A stretch of DNA of 61,191 nucleotides from DASVBE01 sp036375995. Its GTDB lineage: Bacteria > Actinomycetota > Actinomycetes > Streptosporangiales > Streptosporangiaceae. This document shows, in pieces, positions 45,534 through 54,598 of this stretch. The notes below the pieces were generated by a model. It searched no databases. It had not been told where the DNA came from and saw only the letters and a list, made by a program, of their open reading frames with translations. The stretch spans positions 1 to 61,191 of the forward strand of contig DASVBE010000120.1 in the NCBI GenBank assembly GCA_036375995.1. Reading direction: 5' to 3'. The first letter of the stretch is position 1; each line of letters opens with the position of its first letter. The translations under genes were made by a program, and so were the position numbers.

Positions 45534-46667
45534 CTGGACTCCCTGGCTGACTGCACGCAGGTAGGAGGCCATGTGCGCGTCGGCCGACGCGGCCCAGCTG
45601 AACTCCGCGGCGCGGGCGTGCCCGGCGCTGCCCAGGGCCTCGCGGCGGGCCGGGTCGTCCAGCAGGGAGCGCAGCGAGTTGCGGATGCTGGCCGCGTCCG
45701 GCTCGGTGTAGGCCACCGCGTCGCCGCCCACCTCGGGCAGCGACGTCATGTGCGTGGTCATCACCGGCGCGCCGCAGGCCATCGCCTCCAGCGCGGGCAG
45801 CCCGAAGCCCTCGCTGGTGCTCGGGAAGGCCACCACCAGCGCCCCGCCGAGGTATCCCGGCAGGTCGGTGAAGTGCAGGTAGCCGGGCCGGACCAGGCGC
45901 AGGTGCGCGGGCACCGCGCTGATCGCCTCGTTCACCTCGTCGCTCCAGCCGCTGCCGCCGGCCAGCACCAGCGCGGGCGGGTCGTCCAGGTCGGCCACGG
46001 CCGCGGCCCAGCCCGCGATCAGCGCCGGGATGTTCTTGCGCGGCTCCAGCGTGCCCAGGTAGGCGATGTACGGGCGGTCGTGCAGGCCGAGCCGGTCGGA
46101 GATCCGCCGGCACTGGGCCTGGGTGGGCTGGTGGAACAGCTGGTGGTCGACGCCGTGGTAGGCGACGTCGATGCGGGTCGGGTCGGCGCCGAGCACCCGG
46201 ACCAGCTCGTCCCTGGTCGCCTTGGACGGCACGATCAGCCGGGTGGCGCGGCGGGCCGAGGTGCGGATCGCGGACTTGTAGAACGTGGCCGCGACCGGGT
46301 TGTGCGCGTCGGGGTCGGTGAAGAACGTCAGGTCGTGGATGGTCACCACGATCGGGGCGCCGGGCCGCAGCGGCATCGAGTAGTGCGGCGCGTGGATCAC
46401 CGCGGCGCCGACCTGCTGGGCCACCAGCGGCAGGCCGCTCTGCTCCCAGGCCAGCCGGGCAGCCCGGTGCGAGATCGCGGTGGGCGCGGCGACCACGCGC
46501 GCGCTGGGCACCAGGCGGCCGTAGCGCTCCTCGTCGGCCCGCTGGCAGACGAGGGCAAGATCAGCTCCCGCCACCTCCAGTGCGCTCACCAGTCCGTCGA
46601 CGTAGCGCCCGACGGCGCCGCGGTCAGCGGGCACAGCGGTCGCGTCGACAAGCACACGAGGCGCCAC
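45531..46667 (-). CDS. GT4-family glycosyltransferase
   Basis: The GT-B fold protein has the N-terminal start PRVLVDATAVPADRGAVGRYVDGL, acceptor-domain helices, VPSKATRDELV, a domain linker, YLGTLEPRKNIPALIAGW, and the GT4 donor signature FPSTSEGFGLPALEAMACGAPV with Glu in the EGFGLP motif. It is related to mannosyltransferases such as MgtA/PimB types, and with GDP-mannose genes alongside a mannosyl donor is plausible; this is inference. I chose GTG 46667 (AAAGGGGA ~10 nt upstream), giving 378 residues; the frame is open to 46838. Confidence 0.88.
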   Translation of the reverse strand: MAPRVLVDATAVPADRGAVGRYVDGLVSALEVAGADLALVCQRADEERYGRLVPSARVVAAPTAISHRAARLAWEQSGLPLVAQQVGAAVIHAPHYSMPLRPGAPIVVTIHDLTFFTDPDAHNPVAATFYKSAIRTSARRATRLIVPSKATRDELVRVLGADPTRIDVAYHGVDHQLFHQPTQAQCRRISDRLGLHDRPYIAYLGTLEPRKNIPALIAGWAAAVADLDDPPALVLAGGSGWSDEVNEAISAVPAHLRLVRPGYLHFTDLPGYLGGALVVAFPSTSEGFGLPALEAMACGAPVMTTHMTSLPEVGGDAVAYTEPDAASIRNSLRSLLDDPARREALGSAGHARAAEFSWAASADAHMASYLRAVSQGVQ

Positions 46668-46856
46668 GGCCAGTCGTTCCCCTTTCGCGAGCAGGTCCTG
46701 TCCGGGCGCGGTGGTCTCCGGCCGCCGCCGTGGCGCCGGATGCCCCGCCAGGATCGAGCGTACGCCCTCGCCGGTAACAACGCGGCCTCGCGCCGGCGGC
46801 GCACAGGACGCGGCGGCGGCCCCCGGTTCAGAGTTCATCCAGGAGCCATCGCGGAG

Positions 46857-49802
46857 TTACCCGGACTTACTGGGGCTCGGCTGCGGCGTTGCCCCGGCCT
46901 TGGGCTTCGCCGCTGATCCGCCCGCGGCCGCCTGCTGCGCCTTGTCCAGCGCCGCCTTGACCTTGGCCAGATCTGCCTGGTATGTGCCCAGGTCGCCGTT
47001 CTTCAGCGCGGCCTGGGCCTGGTTGTAGAAGTCCTCGGCCTGCTGCAGGTACTTCAGCACGGTGGAGTTCGCGGTGCCGCCTGGCGGCGGCGTGCCGGTG
47101 CCGCCAGGCGGCGGGGGCGGGCTGCCGGGGACGGTGAAGACCTGGGCCAGCGCCTCGCTCAGCGTCGGCGCGTAGCCGATGCTGCCGGTGCCGGTCCCGG
47201 TGCCGTTGTAGTACACCAGGACCCGTTTCAGGGTCGGGAACGAGCCGGAGTTGCTGCCGCCGGAGGACTGGGACACGTACAGCGGCTCGAAGTAGACCAG
47301 CCCGCCGCCGACCGGCAGGGTGATCAGGTTGCCGGTGGTGACCCGCGAGCCGCCCTGGCGCAGCAGGGTCAGCGCGGAGGCCACGGTCGTGTCGGACTCG
47401 AAGTCGTTCTGCACCTGCTGCGGCCCGGGGAACGCCGTGTCCTGCGGCAGTTCCAGCAGCCGGATCGTGCCGTACCCAGGGCTCTCCGGGTTGCTGTCGA
47501 CCGCCATGAACGCGGCCATGTTCGGCCGGCCGCGCGGGTTGAACGAGGTGACCAGGGAGAACTCCGGCTGGCGGTAGCCGGGCATGCCGCTGCCCAGGGT
47601 CACGTAGTAGGGCGGCTGGGCGTCCCCGCTGTTGGACCGGCTCGGGTCGTCCGGAACGGTCCAGAAGTTCTGCCCGCCGTAGAACTGCTCGGCCTGCTGC
47701 ACGTGGTACTGGGCCAGGATCTGCCGCTGCGCCTCGAACAGCACCTCAGGGTAGCGCAGGTGGGCCAGCAGGCCCGCGGGGACCTTGTCACGCGACTGCA
47801 CCACGCCGGGGAACGCCTTCTCCCAGGTCTTCAGGACCGGGTCCTTGGTGCCCCACTCGTAAAGGCTGACCTGGCCGGTGTAGGCGTTGACCACGGCCTT
47901 GACCGAGTTGCGGACGTAGTTCACCTGGCCCGGTGAGCCGAACACCGAGCCGTCGGGGAAGTAGCTGTCGGTGCTGGCCTGGCGCAGCCCGATCCGCTGT
48001 GAGTAGGGGTAGTCGTTGGTGGTGGTGTAGGCGTCGACCACCCAGTCGATGCCGCCGTTGTACACAACCGGGTACGGGTTGCCGTCCAGGGTCAGGAACG
48101 GGGCGACCTTCTGGACCCGGGACAGCGGGTCGCGGATGTACATGATCTTGGAATTGCCGTCGATGGCGCCCGACAGCAGGATGTTCAGCTGCCGGAACTT
48201 GACCGCGTACAGGAACCGGTTCAGCAGCGAGCCGACCGGCACCCCGCCGCCGCCGGTGTAGTGCGTGTTCTGCTGGCCGCCGGTCGAGCCGTTGGGGTAG
48301 TCCAGCTCCGCCTGGCGCCCGCCGACGATCGCGTAGCTGGTCTCCTGCTGGCCGAAGTACACCCGGGGCTGCTTCAGGTCGAGCGAGCCGGACGGCGGGA
48401 TGTCGCTCTCGGTGAAGGCCGGCGCGCCGCTGGGCTGGGCGGTGCTGGCCCGGGCTGCGACCACGCCGAAGCCGTGGGTGTAGACCAGGTGCGAGTTGAT
48501 CCAGTTGGCCTGGCCGGCCGGCGGGCCGCCCATGTCCCGCACGCCGATCACGGTGTCCTGCGGGGTGTCCGAGCCGGGCTGGGGATACCGGTCCACGGCC
48601 AGCACGCTGGGGAACTTGTAGTAGCTCTTGACCTGCTGGAGCTGCTGGAAGGTCTGCGACACCACGGCCGGGTCGAGCAGCCGGACGTCGGGCAGCGAGC
48701 TGACCTCCTTGCCCAGGTCCGCTGCGGGCAGCGAGGAGCCGGCCTGGTAATTGATCTCCCGCACGCGGCCGACGCCGTACGCCCGGCGGGTGGATATGAT
48801 CTCCCGGCTGATGTAGGGGCTCTCCTTGACCTGCTCGTTCGGCTTGACCACGAACTGCTGGATGATCGCCGGGTAAACGCCGCCGATCAGCACCGCGGAC
48901 AGCACCAGCAGCCCGAAGCCGACGGCGGGCAGCAGGGTGTTGCGGCGGATCGCGCCGGCGAAGAAAAGGACCGCGCACAGCACGGCGATGACCGCCAGGA
49001 CGGTCTTGGCCGGAAGGATCGCGTTGACATCGGTATACGAAGCGCCGGTGCGGACCACTCCGCGCTGGGAGAAGTCGATGCCGTACCGGTCCACCCAGTA
49101 GGCCGCCGCCTTGAGCAGGATGAACACGCCGAACAGCACAAACAGGTGGGCCCTGGCCGCCGCGGTCGCGCGCTGGCCCTTCACCTGCGGCCGCAGTGCC
49201 CCGTACAGGTAGTGCACGATCGCCGCCACGACCAGCGAGATCAGCACCGCGGTGAACAGGTAGGTCAGCACCATCCGCAGGAACGGGTAGACGAACACGA
49301 AGAACGACAGGTCCAGGTGGAACTGCGGGTCAGTGGTGTGGAACGAGGTCCGGTTGGCGAACAGCAGCCAGGTCTGCCAGGAACTCGCCGCGGACAGCCC
49401 GGTGACCAGGCCGATCAGGCCCAGCAGGAGGCCCAGCACCAGCCGCCGGTGCGGGTCCACCACGGTCCGGTAGCCCTCCAGGCTCTGCTGGTCGGCGGCG
49501 GACGGGCGGAACGGCGGCCGCAGCCGGTAGGCCAGCCATGCGTTAGCGCCGACCACCGCGGCCATGAAGATCGCGGTGACCAGGAACAGCAGCCATTTCG
49601 TGCCGTACGTGGTGCCGAACACCGAGGTGTAGCCGACCGAGTGGAACCACAGGTAGTCGGTCCACACCCCGGCCACCACGGAGACCACGATGATCAGCGC
49701 GACCAGCCCGGCGGCGATGGGGATGAGCAGCTTCGGCCAGCGCGGCAGGACCAGCGGCCGGCCAGCCGCCGGCCTGGGCTGACCAGGAGACCGGAAGGTC
49801 AC
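46857..49802 (-). CDS. UPF0182 family integral membrane protein
   Basis: The 981-residue protein has seven transmembrane helices in the first ~330 residues and a large extracytoplasmic domain (LDPAVVSQTFQQLQQVKSYYKFP, DVDRYP-type and YTHGFGVVAA segments), then a Pro/Gly-rich stretch and a helical, coiled-coil-like tail (LKYLQQAEDFYNQAQAALKNGDL). It is the homologue of M. tuberculosis Rv3193c; no function is established to my knowledge. GTG 49802 has GGGAGAAGG immediately upstream. Confidence 0.92.
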   Translation of the reverse strand: MTFRSPGQPRPAAGRPLVLPRWPKLLIPIAAGLVALIIVVSVVAGVWTDYLWFHSVGYTSVFGTTYGTKWLLFLVTAIFMAAVVGANAWLAYRLRPPFRPSAADQQSLEGYRTVVDPHRRLVLGLLLGLIGLVTGLSAASSWQTWLLFANRTSFHTTDPQFHLDLSFFVFVYPFLRMVLTYLFTAVLISLVVAAIVHYLYGALRPQVKGQRATAAARAHLFVLFGVFILLKAAAYWVDRYGIDFSQRGVVRTGASYTDVNAILPAKTVLAVIAVLCAVLFFAGAIRRNTLLPAVGFGLLVLSAVLIGGVYPAIIQQFVVKPNEQVKESPYISREIISTRRAYGVGRVREINYQAGSSLPAADLGKEVSSLPDVRLLDPAVVSQTFQQLQQVKSYYKFPSVLAVDRYPQPGSDTPQDTVIGVRDMGGPPAGQANWINSHLVYTHGFGVVAARASTAQPSGAPAFTESDIPPSGSLDLKQPRVYFGQQETSYAIVGGRQAELDYPNGSTGGQQNTHYTGGGGVPVGSLLNRFLYAVKFRQLNILLSGAIDGNSKIMYIRDPLSRVQKVAPFLTLDGNPYPVVYNGGIDWVVDAYTTTNDYPYSQRIGLRQASTDSYFPDGSVFGSPGQVNYVRNSVKAVVNAYTGQVSLYEWGTKDPVLKTWEKAFPGVVQSRDKVPAGLLAHLRYPEVLFEAQRQILAQYHVQQAEQFYGGQNFWTVPDDPSRSNSGDAQPPYYVTLGSGMPGYRQPEFSLVTSFNPRGRPNMAAFMAVDSNPESPGYGTIRLLELPQDTAFPGPQQVQNDFESDTTVASALTLLRQGGSRVTTGNLITLPVGGGLVYFEPLYVSQSSGGSNSGSFPTLKRVLVYYNGTGTGTGSIGYAPTLSEALAQVFTVPGSPPPPPGGTGTPPPGGTANSTVLKYLQQAEDFYNQAQAALKNGDLGTYQADLAKVKAALDKAQQAAAGGSAAKPKAGATPQPSPSKSG

Positions 49803-49992
49803 GCCTTCTCCCTTGTGCGGACCGAGGGGGCGACGCCGCGGGGAGCCGCGGAATGCGGCACGGCGAAGCAGAGCAGAGTAGCGCGCGGGCCGCGGGCCCG
49901 GCGCAGTGGTCCATGCTCCCAGAGGGCAACTTACCGGCCCCGGCGAGGTACCCGCGCCGATCGCGCCCGCGGCGGGGTCGTTTTGTGCAGTT

Positions 49993-50126
49993 CTAGCCGC
50001 TCGCTGCGGGCCGCTTTAGAGGCGCTGCCTTCCCTCCTCGCTCCTTGGCGCTGCTTCGTCGCGCCGCGTCGCTCGCCAGGAAAACAGCGCCGCGGCCCGC
50101 CACGAGCGACTGTTGGCTCCGCCGGC
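49993..50126 (+). repeat. Interspersed palindromic repeat, copy C
   Basis: This 134-bp copy has arms GGCGCTGCCTTCC (50021-50033) and GGAAAACAGCGCC (50079-50091) and ends GGCTCCGCCGGC. It lies 3 bp beyond the stop codon region of the PDZ protease gene, in the 329-bp gap before the UPF0182 start. It matches copy A end to end in length and copy B in interior sequence. The rest of the gap (49803-49992) shows no other feature apart from the UPF0182 upstream region. Confidence 0.82.
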
Positions 50127-50131
50127 CGGGG

Positions 50132-51163
50132 TCAGCAGCCGGGGACGGGCTTGCCGGCGTTGAGCGCGGCGAGCGCGTCCAGCGCGCCGCTCAGGCTGCG
50201 GACCTTGATCAGGCGCAGCCCGGCGGGCACCGCGCGGACCGCGTCCGGGCAGTTCGCCGCGGGGGTGAGGAACACGGTGGCGCCGGCGTTCCGGGCACCG
50301 GCCATCTTCTGCTGGACGCCGCCGATCGGGTCGACCTTGCCGTTGGTCTCGATCTCGCCGGTGCCGGCCACGAACCGGCCGCCGGTCAGGTCACCGGGGG
50401 TCAGCTTGTCCACGATGCCCAGGGCGAACATCAGGCCCGCGCTCGGGCCGCCGATGTCGCTGATGTTGATCTTCACGGCGAACGGGAACCGGAAACTTTC
50501 CCTGATGCTCACCCCGACGACCGCCTGGCCGCCGATCTTCTTGGTGCCGACCCTGACGGTGCGGGTGGCGCCGTCCCGGGCCACGGTCAGCGTCAGGCTG
50601 GTCCCGGGCGGGTGCCGCTTGATCAGCGCGCTGGAGTTGGCGGTGCAGGTTACCGGCACGCCGTCGACGGCCTTGATCACGTCGCCACGGCGCAGCAGGC
50701 CGTCCGCGGGCAGGCCCTTGACCGTGCCCACGACGGTGTCTATCACGCTGAAATTGATCTTCAGCTGGCAGAGCGCAGCGACCTGGGCGGTCTGCTGCGA
50801 GTTCGTCATCTCCTCGGTGTCCTGCTTGGTGACCTGCTGCTGGGTCTGGCCGGGGGTGAAGATCTCCTCCTGCGGGACGACCGCCTCGTGCGGGCTGAGC
50901 CAGGCGCGCAGGGCGGCGAACACGTTGAACCGGCTGCCCGGGCCGCCGATGTAGGACACCGTGACCAGGTTGAGGTGGCCACTGGTGGGATAGGTGCGGT
51001 GGCCGGAGATCTGGATCAGCGGCTGCTTGCCCGACGTGCTGAGGGTGTTCAGTGTGGGCCCGGGCAGAAGCGCGACGTAGGGGACGCGGACGGCGGAGGC
51101 GACCACCAGGGCGGCGGTGACACCGCAGGCGGCGACCGCCAGAGTCGCGGCCCGGCGGGACAT
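50132..51163 (-). CDS. Membrane-anchored PDZ and Lon-like (S16) serine protease
   Basis: One N-terminal transmembrane helix (~7-25) leads to a PDZ domain (~135-205, LLRRGDVIKAVDGVPV) and a Lon-type proteolytic domain with the Ser-Lys dyad Ser241 (GGPSAGLMF) and Lys286 (GGVQQKMAGAR). It is the homologue of Rv3194c, an ATP-independent extracytoplasmic Lon-like protease. ATG 51163 lies 10 nt after the moaE stop and gives 343 residues. It is the last gene of an SDR-moaE-protease transcript. Confidence 0.92.
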   Translation of the reverse strand: MSRRAATLAVAACGVTAALVVASAVRVPYVALLPGPTLNTLSTSGKQPLIQISGHRTYPTSGHLNLVTVSYIGGPGSRFNVFAALRAWLSPHEAVVPQEEIFTPGQTQQQVTKQDTEEMTNSQQTAQVAALCQLKINFSVIDTVVGTVKGLPADGLLRRGDVIKAVDGVPVTCTANSSALIKRHPPGTSLTLTVARDGATRTVRVGTKKIGGQAVVGVSIRESFRFPFAVKINISDIGGPSAGLMFALGIVDKLTPGDLTGGRFVAGTGEIETNGKVDPIGGVQQKMAGARNAGATVFLTPAANCPDAVRAVPAGLRLIKVRSLSGALDALAALNAGKPVPGC

Positions 51164-51173
51164 CCAGGGCAGG

Positions 51174-51686
51174 TTAGGCACCGGCGGACGGCTCCCCGTC
51201 GGCGCCGGCACCCGCGCCTTCGCGCTCGCCTGCGTCGGCGCTGGCGCCTTCGTCGGCGCCGTCCCACTCGCTGTTGACCCATTCGCTGGCGCCGCTGGCC
51301 AGCTCCTGGTGCTTCCAGATCGGCACGGCGGCCTTGAGCTCGTCGATCAGCGCCCGGCAGGCGGTGAAGGCCTCGGCCCGGTGCGGGCTGGCCACCGCGA
51401 CGACGACGGCCAGGTCGCCGATGTCCAGTGTGCCCAGCCGGTGCACCGCGGCGACGCCGCGCACGTCATGGCTGGCGGCGATCTTCTCCGCCACCCGGCG
51501 CAGCTCGTCCTGGGCGGAGGGGTGCGCGGTGTAGGTCAGCCGGGTGACCCCCTGCCCCCGGTCATGGTTGCGGACCACGCCGGTGAACAGCGCCACTCCC
51601 CCGGCCTCGGGGTGGCTGACCGCACGCAGGGCCTCGTCGACGGACAGCGGCTCGTTCCGCAGGTCCGCCAGTCTGATCACGTCCAC
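51174..51686 (-). CDS. moaE: Molybdopterin synthase catalytic subunit MoaE
   Basis: MoaE with thiocarboxylated MoaD converts cyclic pyranopterin to molybdopterin. Family blocks are AGGVALFTGVVRNHDRG, the HRLGTLDIGDLAVVVAVASPHRAEAF segment, and the catalytic Lys region VPIWKHQ. The 170-residue length includes a ~30-residue Asp/Glu/Ala/Gly tail absent from E. coli MoaE. No moaD is in the window; the activating enzyme moeZ is. GTG 51686 lies 6 nt after a TAGCGT box. Confidence 0.94.
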   Translation of the reverse strand: MDVIRLADLRNEPLSVDEALRAVSHPEAGGVALFTGVVRNHDRGQGVTRLTYTAHPSAQDELRRVAEKIAASHDVRGVAAVHRLGTLDIGDLAVVVAVASPHRAEAFTACRALIDELKAAVPIWKHQELASGASEWVNSEWDGADEGASADAGEREGAGAGADGEPSAGA

Positions 51687-51692
51687 GACGTA

Positions 51693-51698
51693 ACGCTA
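51693..51698 (-). promoter_or_regulatory. -10-like TAGCGT, leaderless start of moaE
   Basis: TAGCGT is 6 nt before GTG 51686, within the short gap after the SDR gene. It suggests an internal promoter for moaE and the protease gene. Confidence 0.45.
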
Positions 51699-51711
51699 CC
51701 GGGCGCCACGG

Positions 51712-52860
51712 TCAGCTGCTGCGGCGACGGCGCCGGGCCGCGCGCACGATGGCCGCGGTGCCGACTACGGCCACCGTGCCGGCCGCGACGGCGGCGGTGT
51801 CCTTCCTGGCCAGGCGGCGGCCCGCGACCGCGAGGCGGCTGGACCGCTGGTCCAGCAGGATCCGGAACGCGTCGGCGTTGCCGTACTGCGGGCGCCAGCC
51901 TGCGTCGCGCAGCGCCCGGCAGTCGACCACCCACGGGTAGACGATGAAGTTCAGGTCGACCACCGGCACCGGGGCGAGGCCGGCCCGGTGCAGGCGCTGC
52001 AGGGTGCCGAAGGTCAGCCCGGAGGGCAGTTCCAGCCGGCGCAGCCCGGAGATCTCCTCGACCTCCTCCTGCTCCAGCCAGCCGTCGCAGCCGACCGCGA
52101 AGCTGCCGGTGAGCTCGCCGGCCGCGGTCAGCTCCAGCGCCGATACCAGGTCGTCGATATGGCAGAACTGCCAGCGCGGCCGGGTGCCCTTGACGGTGAG
52201 CAGCCGCGGCGCCTCGAAATGCCGGGTGACCGCGGTCTCGATGCCCTCGCCGACCAGCGCGGCGGGGCGGACCACCGTGACGTCAAGGCCCGGGTGGGTC
52301 GCGGTGGACCGGCGGGCCAGCTGCTCGATCTCCAGCAGGTCGCCGACCACGCTGCCGTCCAGGTTGGCGGCGGGCGGGGCGGACTCCTCCAGCGGCACCG
52401 GGTTGTCCGGCCGGGCGCCGTACACCATTGCGCTGGTGACCAGCACGGCCCGGCCGACCCGGCCGGCCGCGGCCGAGGTCAGCACGGTCTGCGCGCCGCG
52501 CACATTGAACGCCCGCCGGGCCCGGGCGTCGGTGTCCGGGCCCAGGTCGACATCGGTGTGCACGACCACGTCCACCCCGGTCAGCCGGCCGGCCAGGGCC
52601 GGGTCGCGGACGTTCACCACCCGCCAGGTCACCCCGGTCACGTCACCGCGGTGGTCGTCGATGGCCACCACCCGGCCGATCCGGTCCGAGGCCGCCAGCC
52701 GGGCGGTCAGCGCGTGGCCCAGGCCCTGCGCCGCCCCGGTGACCGCCACCACCGGCCCATGGCCGCGTCCCCTGAGCCCGCGGTGGTCGTCGTCCAGGCC
52801 CTCGGCCGGACGGGCGGTGCGGCTCAGCCGTCGGCGAACCTGGCCCTCTCGGTGACTCAC
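51712..52860 (-). CDS. NAD(P)-dependent epimerase/dehydratase (extended SDR) family protein
   Basis: A Rossmann fold is shown by VVAVTGAAQGLGHAL near residue 40, then VVHTDVDLGPD and VLVTSAMVYGARPDN. The last has the Tyr of the SDR site but no Lys at YxxxK, so catalysis is uncertain. The C-terminal third ends in a hydrophobic segment, AAVAAGTVAVVGTAAIVRAARRRRR, a possible membrane anchor. Similar proteins lie beside the PDZ protease and DUF2342 genes in actinobacteria; substrate unknown. The start is uncertain: GTG 52860 has GGGAG 9 nt upstream. Confidence 0.78.
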   Translation of the reverse strand: MSHREGQVRRRLSRTARPAEGLDDDHRGLRGRGHGPVVAVTGAAQGLGHALTARLAASDRIGRVVAIDDHRGDVTGVTWRVVNVRDPALAGRLTGVDVVVHTDVDLGPDTDARARRAFNVRGAQTVLTSAAAGRVGRAVLVTSAMVYGARPDNPVPLEESAPPAANLDGSVVGDLLEIEQLARRSTATHPGLDVTVVRPAALVGEGIETAVTRHFEAPRLLTVKGTRPRWQFCHIDDLVSALELTAAGELTGSFAVGCDGWLEQEEVEEISGLRRLELPSGLTFGTLQRLHRAGLAPVPVVDLNFIVYPWVVDCRALRDAGWRPQYGNADAFRILLDQRSSRLAVAGRRLARKDTAAVAAGTVAVVGTAAIVRAARRRRRSS

Positions 52861-52925
52861 CCTGCGGCACTCCCGGATAACGTGGCCAACGTGGACTCTT
52901 CCATCCTGCCTGACAGGGAGCCGTG

Positions 52926-54350
52926 ATGACTGATCCTCCCTTCGGCTTCAACCCGCCGTCGGATCCTGGCGACCGGGGCAAGCCGCCTGCTGGCGGGCCG
53001 CTGGGGCCGCTCGGTGACCCGCAGCAGTTCGCTGATGCACTGCGCCAGTTCGCCGACCTGATGTCCTGGCAGGGCGGCGTGGTCAACTGGGACCTGGCCA
53101 AGAACGTGGCCCGGCAGACGGTCGCGGCCAAGGGTGATCCGAGCGTCCTGGACGTCGAGCGGCAGCAGGTGGCCGACGCGCTGCGGGTGGCCGATCTGTG
53201 GCTGGAGGACGTCACCAGCTTCCCCACCGGGATCCGTTCCGTGCAGGCGTGGAGCCAGTCGGAGTGGGTGGAAGCGACCATGCCGGTCTGGTCCAAGCTC
53301 TGCGACCCGATCGCCGAGCGGGCCGTGGACGCGATGGGCGGCATGCTCACCGAGGACCCGGGCGAGATCGGCGGCATGCCGCCCGAGCTGCAGGCCGCGA
53401 TGTCCGCGATGCAGGGCGGGCTCGGCGGCCTGGGCGGGTTCGGCCAGATGATGCGCCGGATGGGCGGCCTGATGGTGGGCGGGCAGACCGGGGCGGCGAT
53501 CGGCACGCTGGCCCAGGAGGTGGTCAGCTCGACCGACGTGGGCCTGCCGCTGGGCCCGGAGGGCGTGGCCGCGCTGCTGCCTGCGGCCGTGGCCGGGTTC
53601 GGCGCGGGGCTGTCGGTCAGCCTGGACGAGGTGCGGCTGTTCCTGGCCATGCGCGAGGCCGCGCATCACCGGCTGTTCGGGCACGTGCCCTGGCTGCGCG
53701 CGCGGTTGCTCGGCGCGGTGGAGGACTATGCGCGCGGGATCACGGTCGACGCGTCCGCGCTGCGGGACGCCATGCCGCAGATTGACCCGTCCAATCCGGA
53801 GAGCCTGAACGAGGCGCTGTCCGGGGCGGCGCTGTTCCAGCCGGAAGATACCGAGCAGCAGAAGGCCGCCCTGGCCCGGCTGGAGACCGTGCTGGCGCTG
53901 GTCGAAGGCTGGGTGTCCACGGTGGTCGACGAGGTCGCCGCGACCCGTCTGCCGCAGGCCAGCGCGCTGGCCGAGGCCATCAGGCGGCGCCGGGCCACCG
54001 GCGGGCCGGCCGAGCGGACCTTCGCCACCCTGGTCGGTCTCGAGCTGCGGCCGCGCCGCCTGCGCGAAGCCGCGGCGATCTGGCGCGGCCTCACCGACGC
54101 GCGCGGCGTCTCCGGACGGGATGCGGTATGGGCGCACCCGGACCTGCTGCCCGGCCCGGACGACTTCGACGACCCGGATGGCTATGTCCGCGGCAGGCCC
54201 GAGCTGGACATCTCCGACCTGGACCTCGAAGGCCTGACCGGCGAGGCGGCGGCCGGCGACGGTCCCGCGGACGGCAAGCCCGGTGACGGCAAGCCCGGTG
54301 ACGGCGATCCGGGCGAGGCGGGCGGCAAGCCCGGCGCTGACGCCGGCTAG
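52926..54350 (+). CDS. DUF2342 zinc-dependent metalloprotease family protein
   Basis: The 474-residue protein is homologous to Rv3195. The family region runs from NWDLAKNVARQTV through SLDEVRLFLAMREAAHHRLFGHVPWLRARL. The E-A-A-H-H segment is the putative zinc site of this hydrolase family. A Gly/Met-rich segment (GGLGGLGGFGQMMRRMGGLMVGG) precedes it, and a repetitive DGKPGDGKPGDG tail ends it. The function is unproven. ATG 52926 has AGGGAG 5 nt upstream; a GTG one codon earlier is less likely. Confidence 0.9.
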   Translation: MTDPPFGFNPPSDPGDRGKPPAGGPLGPLGDPQQFADALRQFADLMSWQGGVVNWDLAKNVARQTVAAKGDPSVLDVERQQVADALRVADLWLEDVTSFPTGIRSVQAWSQSEWVEATMPVWSKLCDPIAERAVDAMGGMLTEDPGEIGGMPPELQAAMSAMQGGLGGLGGFGQMMRRMGGLMVGGQTGAAIGTLAQEVVSSTDVGLPLGPEGVAALLPAAVAGFGAGLSVSLDEVRLFLAMREAAHHRLFGHVPWLRARLLGAVEDYARGITVDASALRDAMPQIDPSNPESLNEALSGAALFQPEDTEQQKAALARLETVLALVEGWVSTVVDEVAATRLPQASALAEAIRRRRATGGPAERTFATLVGLELRPRRLREAAAIWRGLTDARGVSGRDAVWAHPDLLPGPDDFDDPDGYVRGRPELDISDLDLEGLTGEAAAGDGPADGKPGDGKPGDGDPGEAGGKPGADAG

Positions 54351-54382
54351 CCCGGTCCTGGCCCCTTACCTGGCGCAGCCGG

Positions 54383-54523
54383 CTATCCACAGGCAGTGGA
54401 CAGCGGTCCCGCTGGCCAATCGGCCGGCCATGGCCGGAATTCGCTGCCCGGGGCGGTCTTTCCCCATCCGTGTCCACAAGGACACCCCGTGTGCTCCCCA
54501 TCCTTTCCACAGAGTTATCCACA
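54383..54523 (+). promoter_or_regulatory. Cluster of four DnaA-box-like 9-mers, same orientation
   Basis: The boxes are CTATCCACA (54383), GTGTCCACA (54470), CTTTCCACA (54503) and TTATCCACA (54515). The last is a perfect E. coli-type DnaA box; the others have one or two changes. They lie in the 248-bp gap between the DUF2342 and ThiF-like genes. No dnaA, dnaN, gidB or AT-rich unwinding element is near, so this is not an obvious origin. Confidence 0.55.
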
Positions 54524-54598
54524 GGCTGATGGCCAGCCCTGCGGGGCCGCCACGGCAGAACCGGGCATTCTGTCGGTCCGGGCTGCCATCCTCACGGC

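Noticed and set aside
54351..54598. Chromosomal origin
   Set aside because: Only four boxes, no AT-rich unwinding element, and no dnaA/dnaN/rpmH/gidB nearby.
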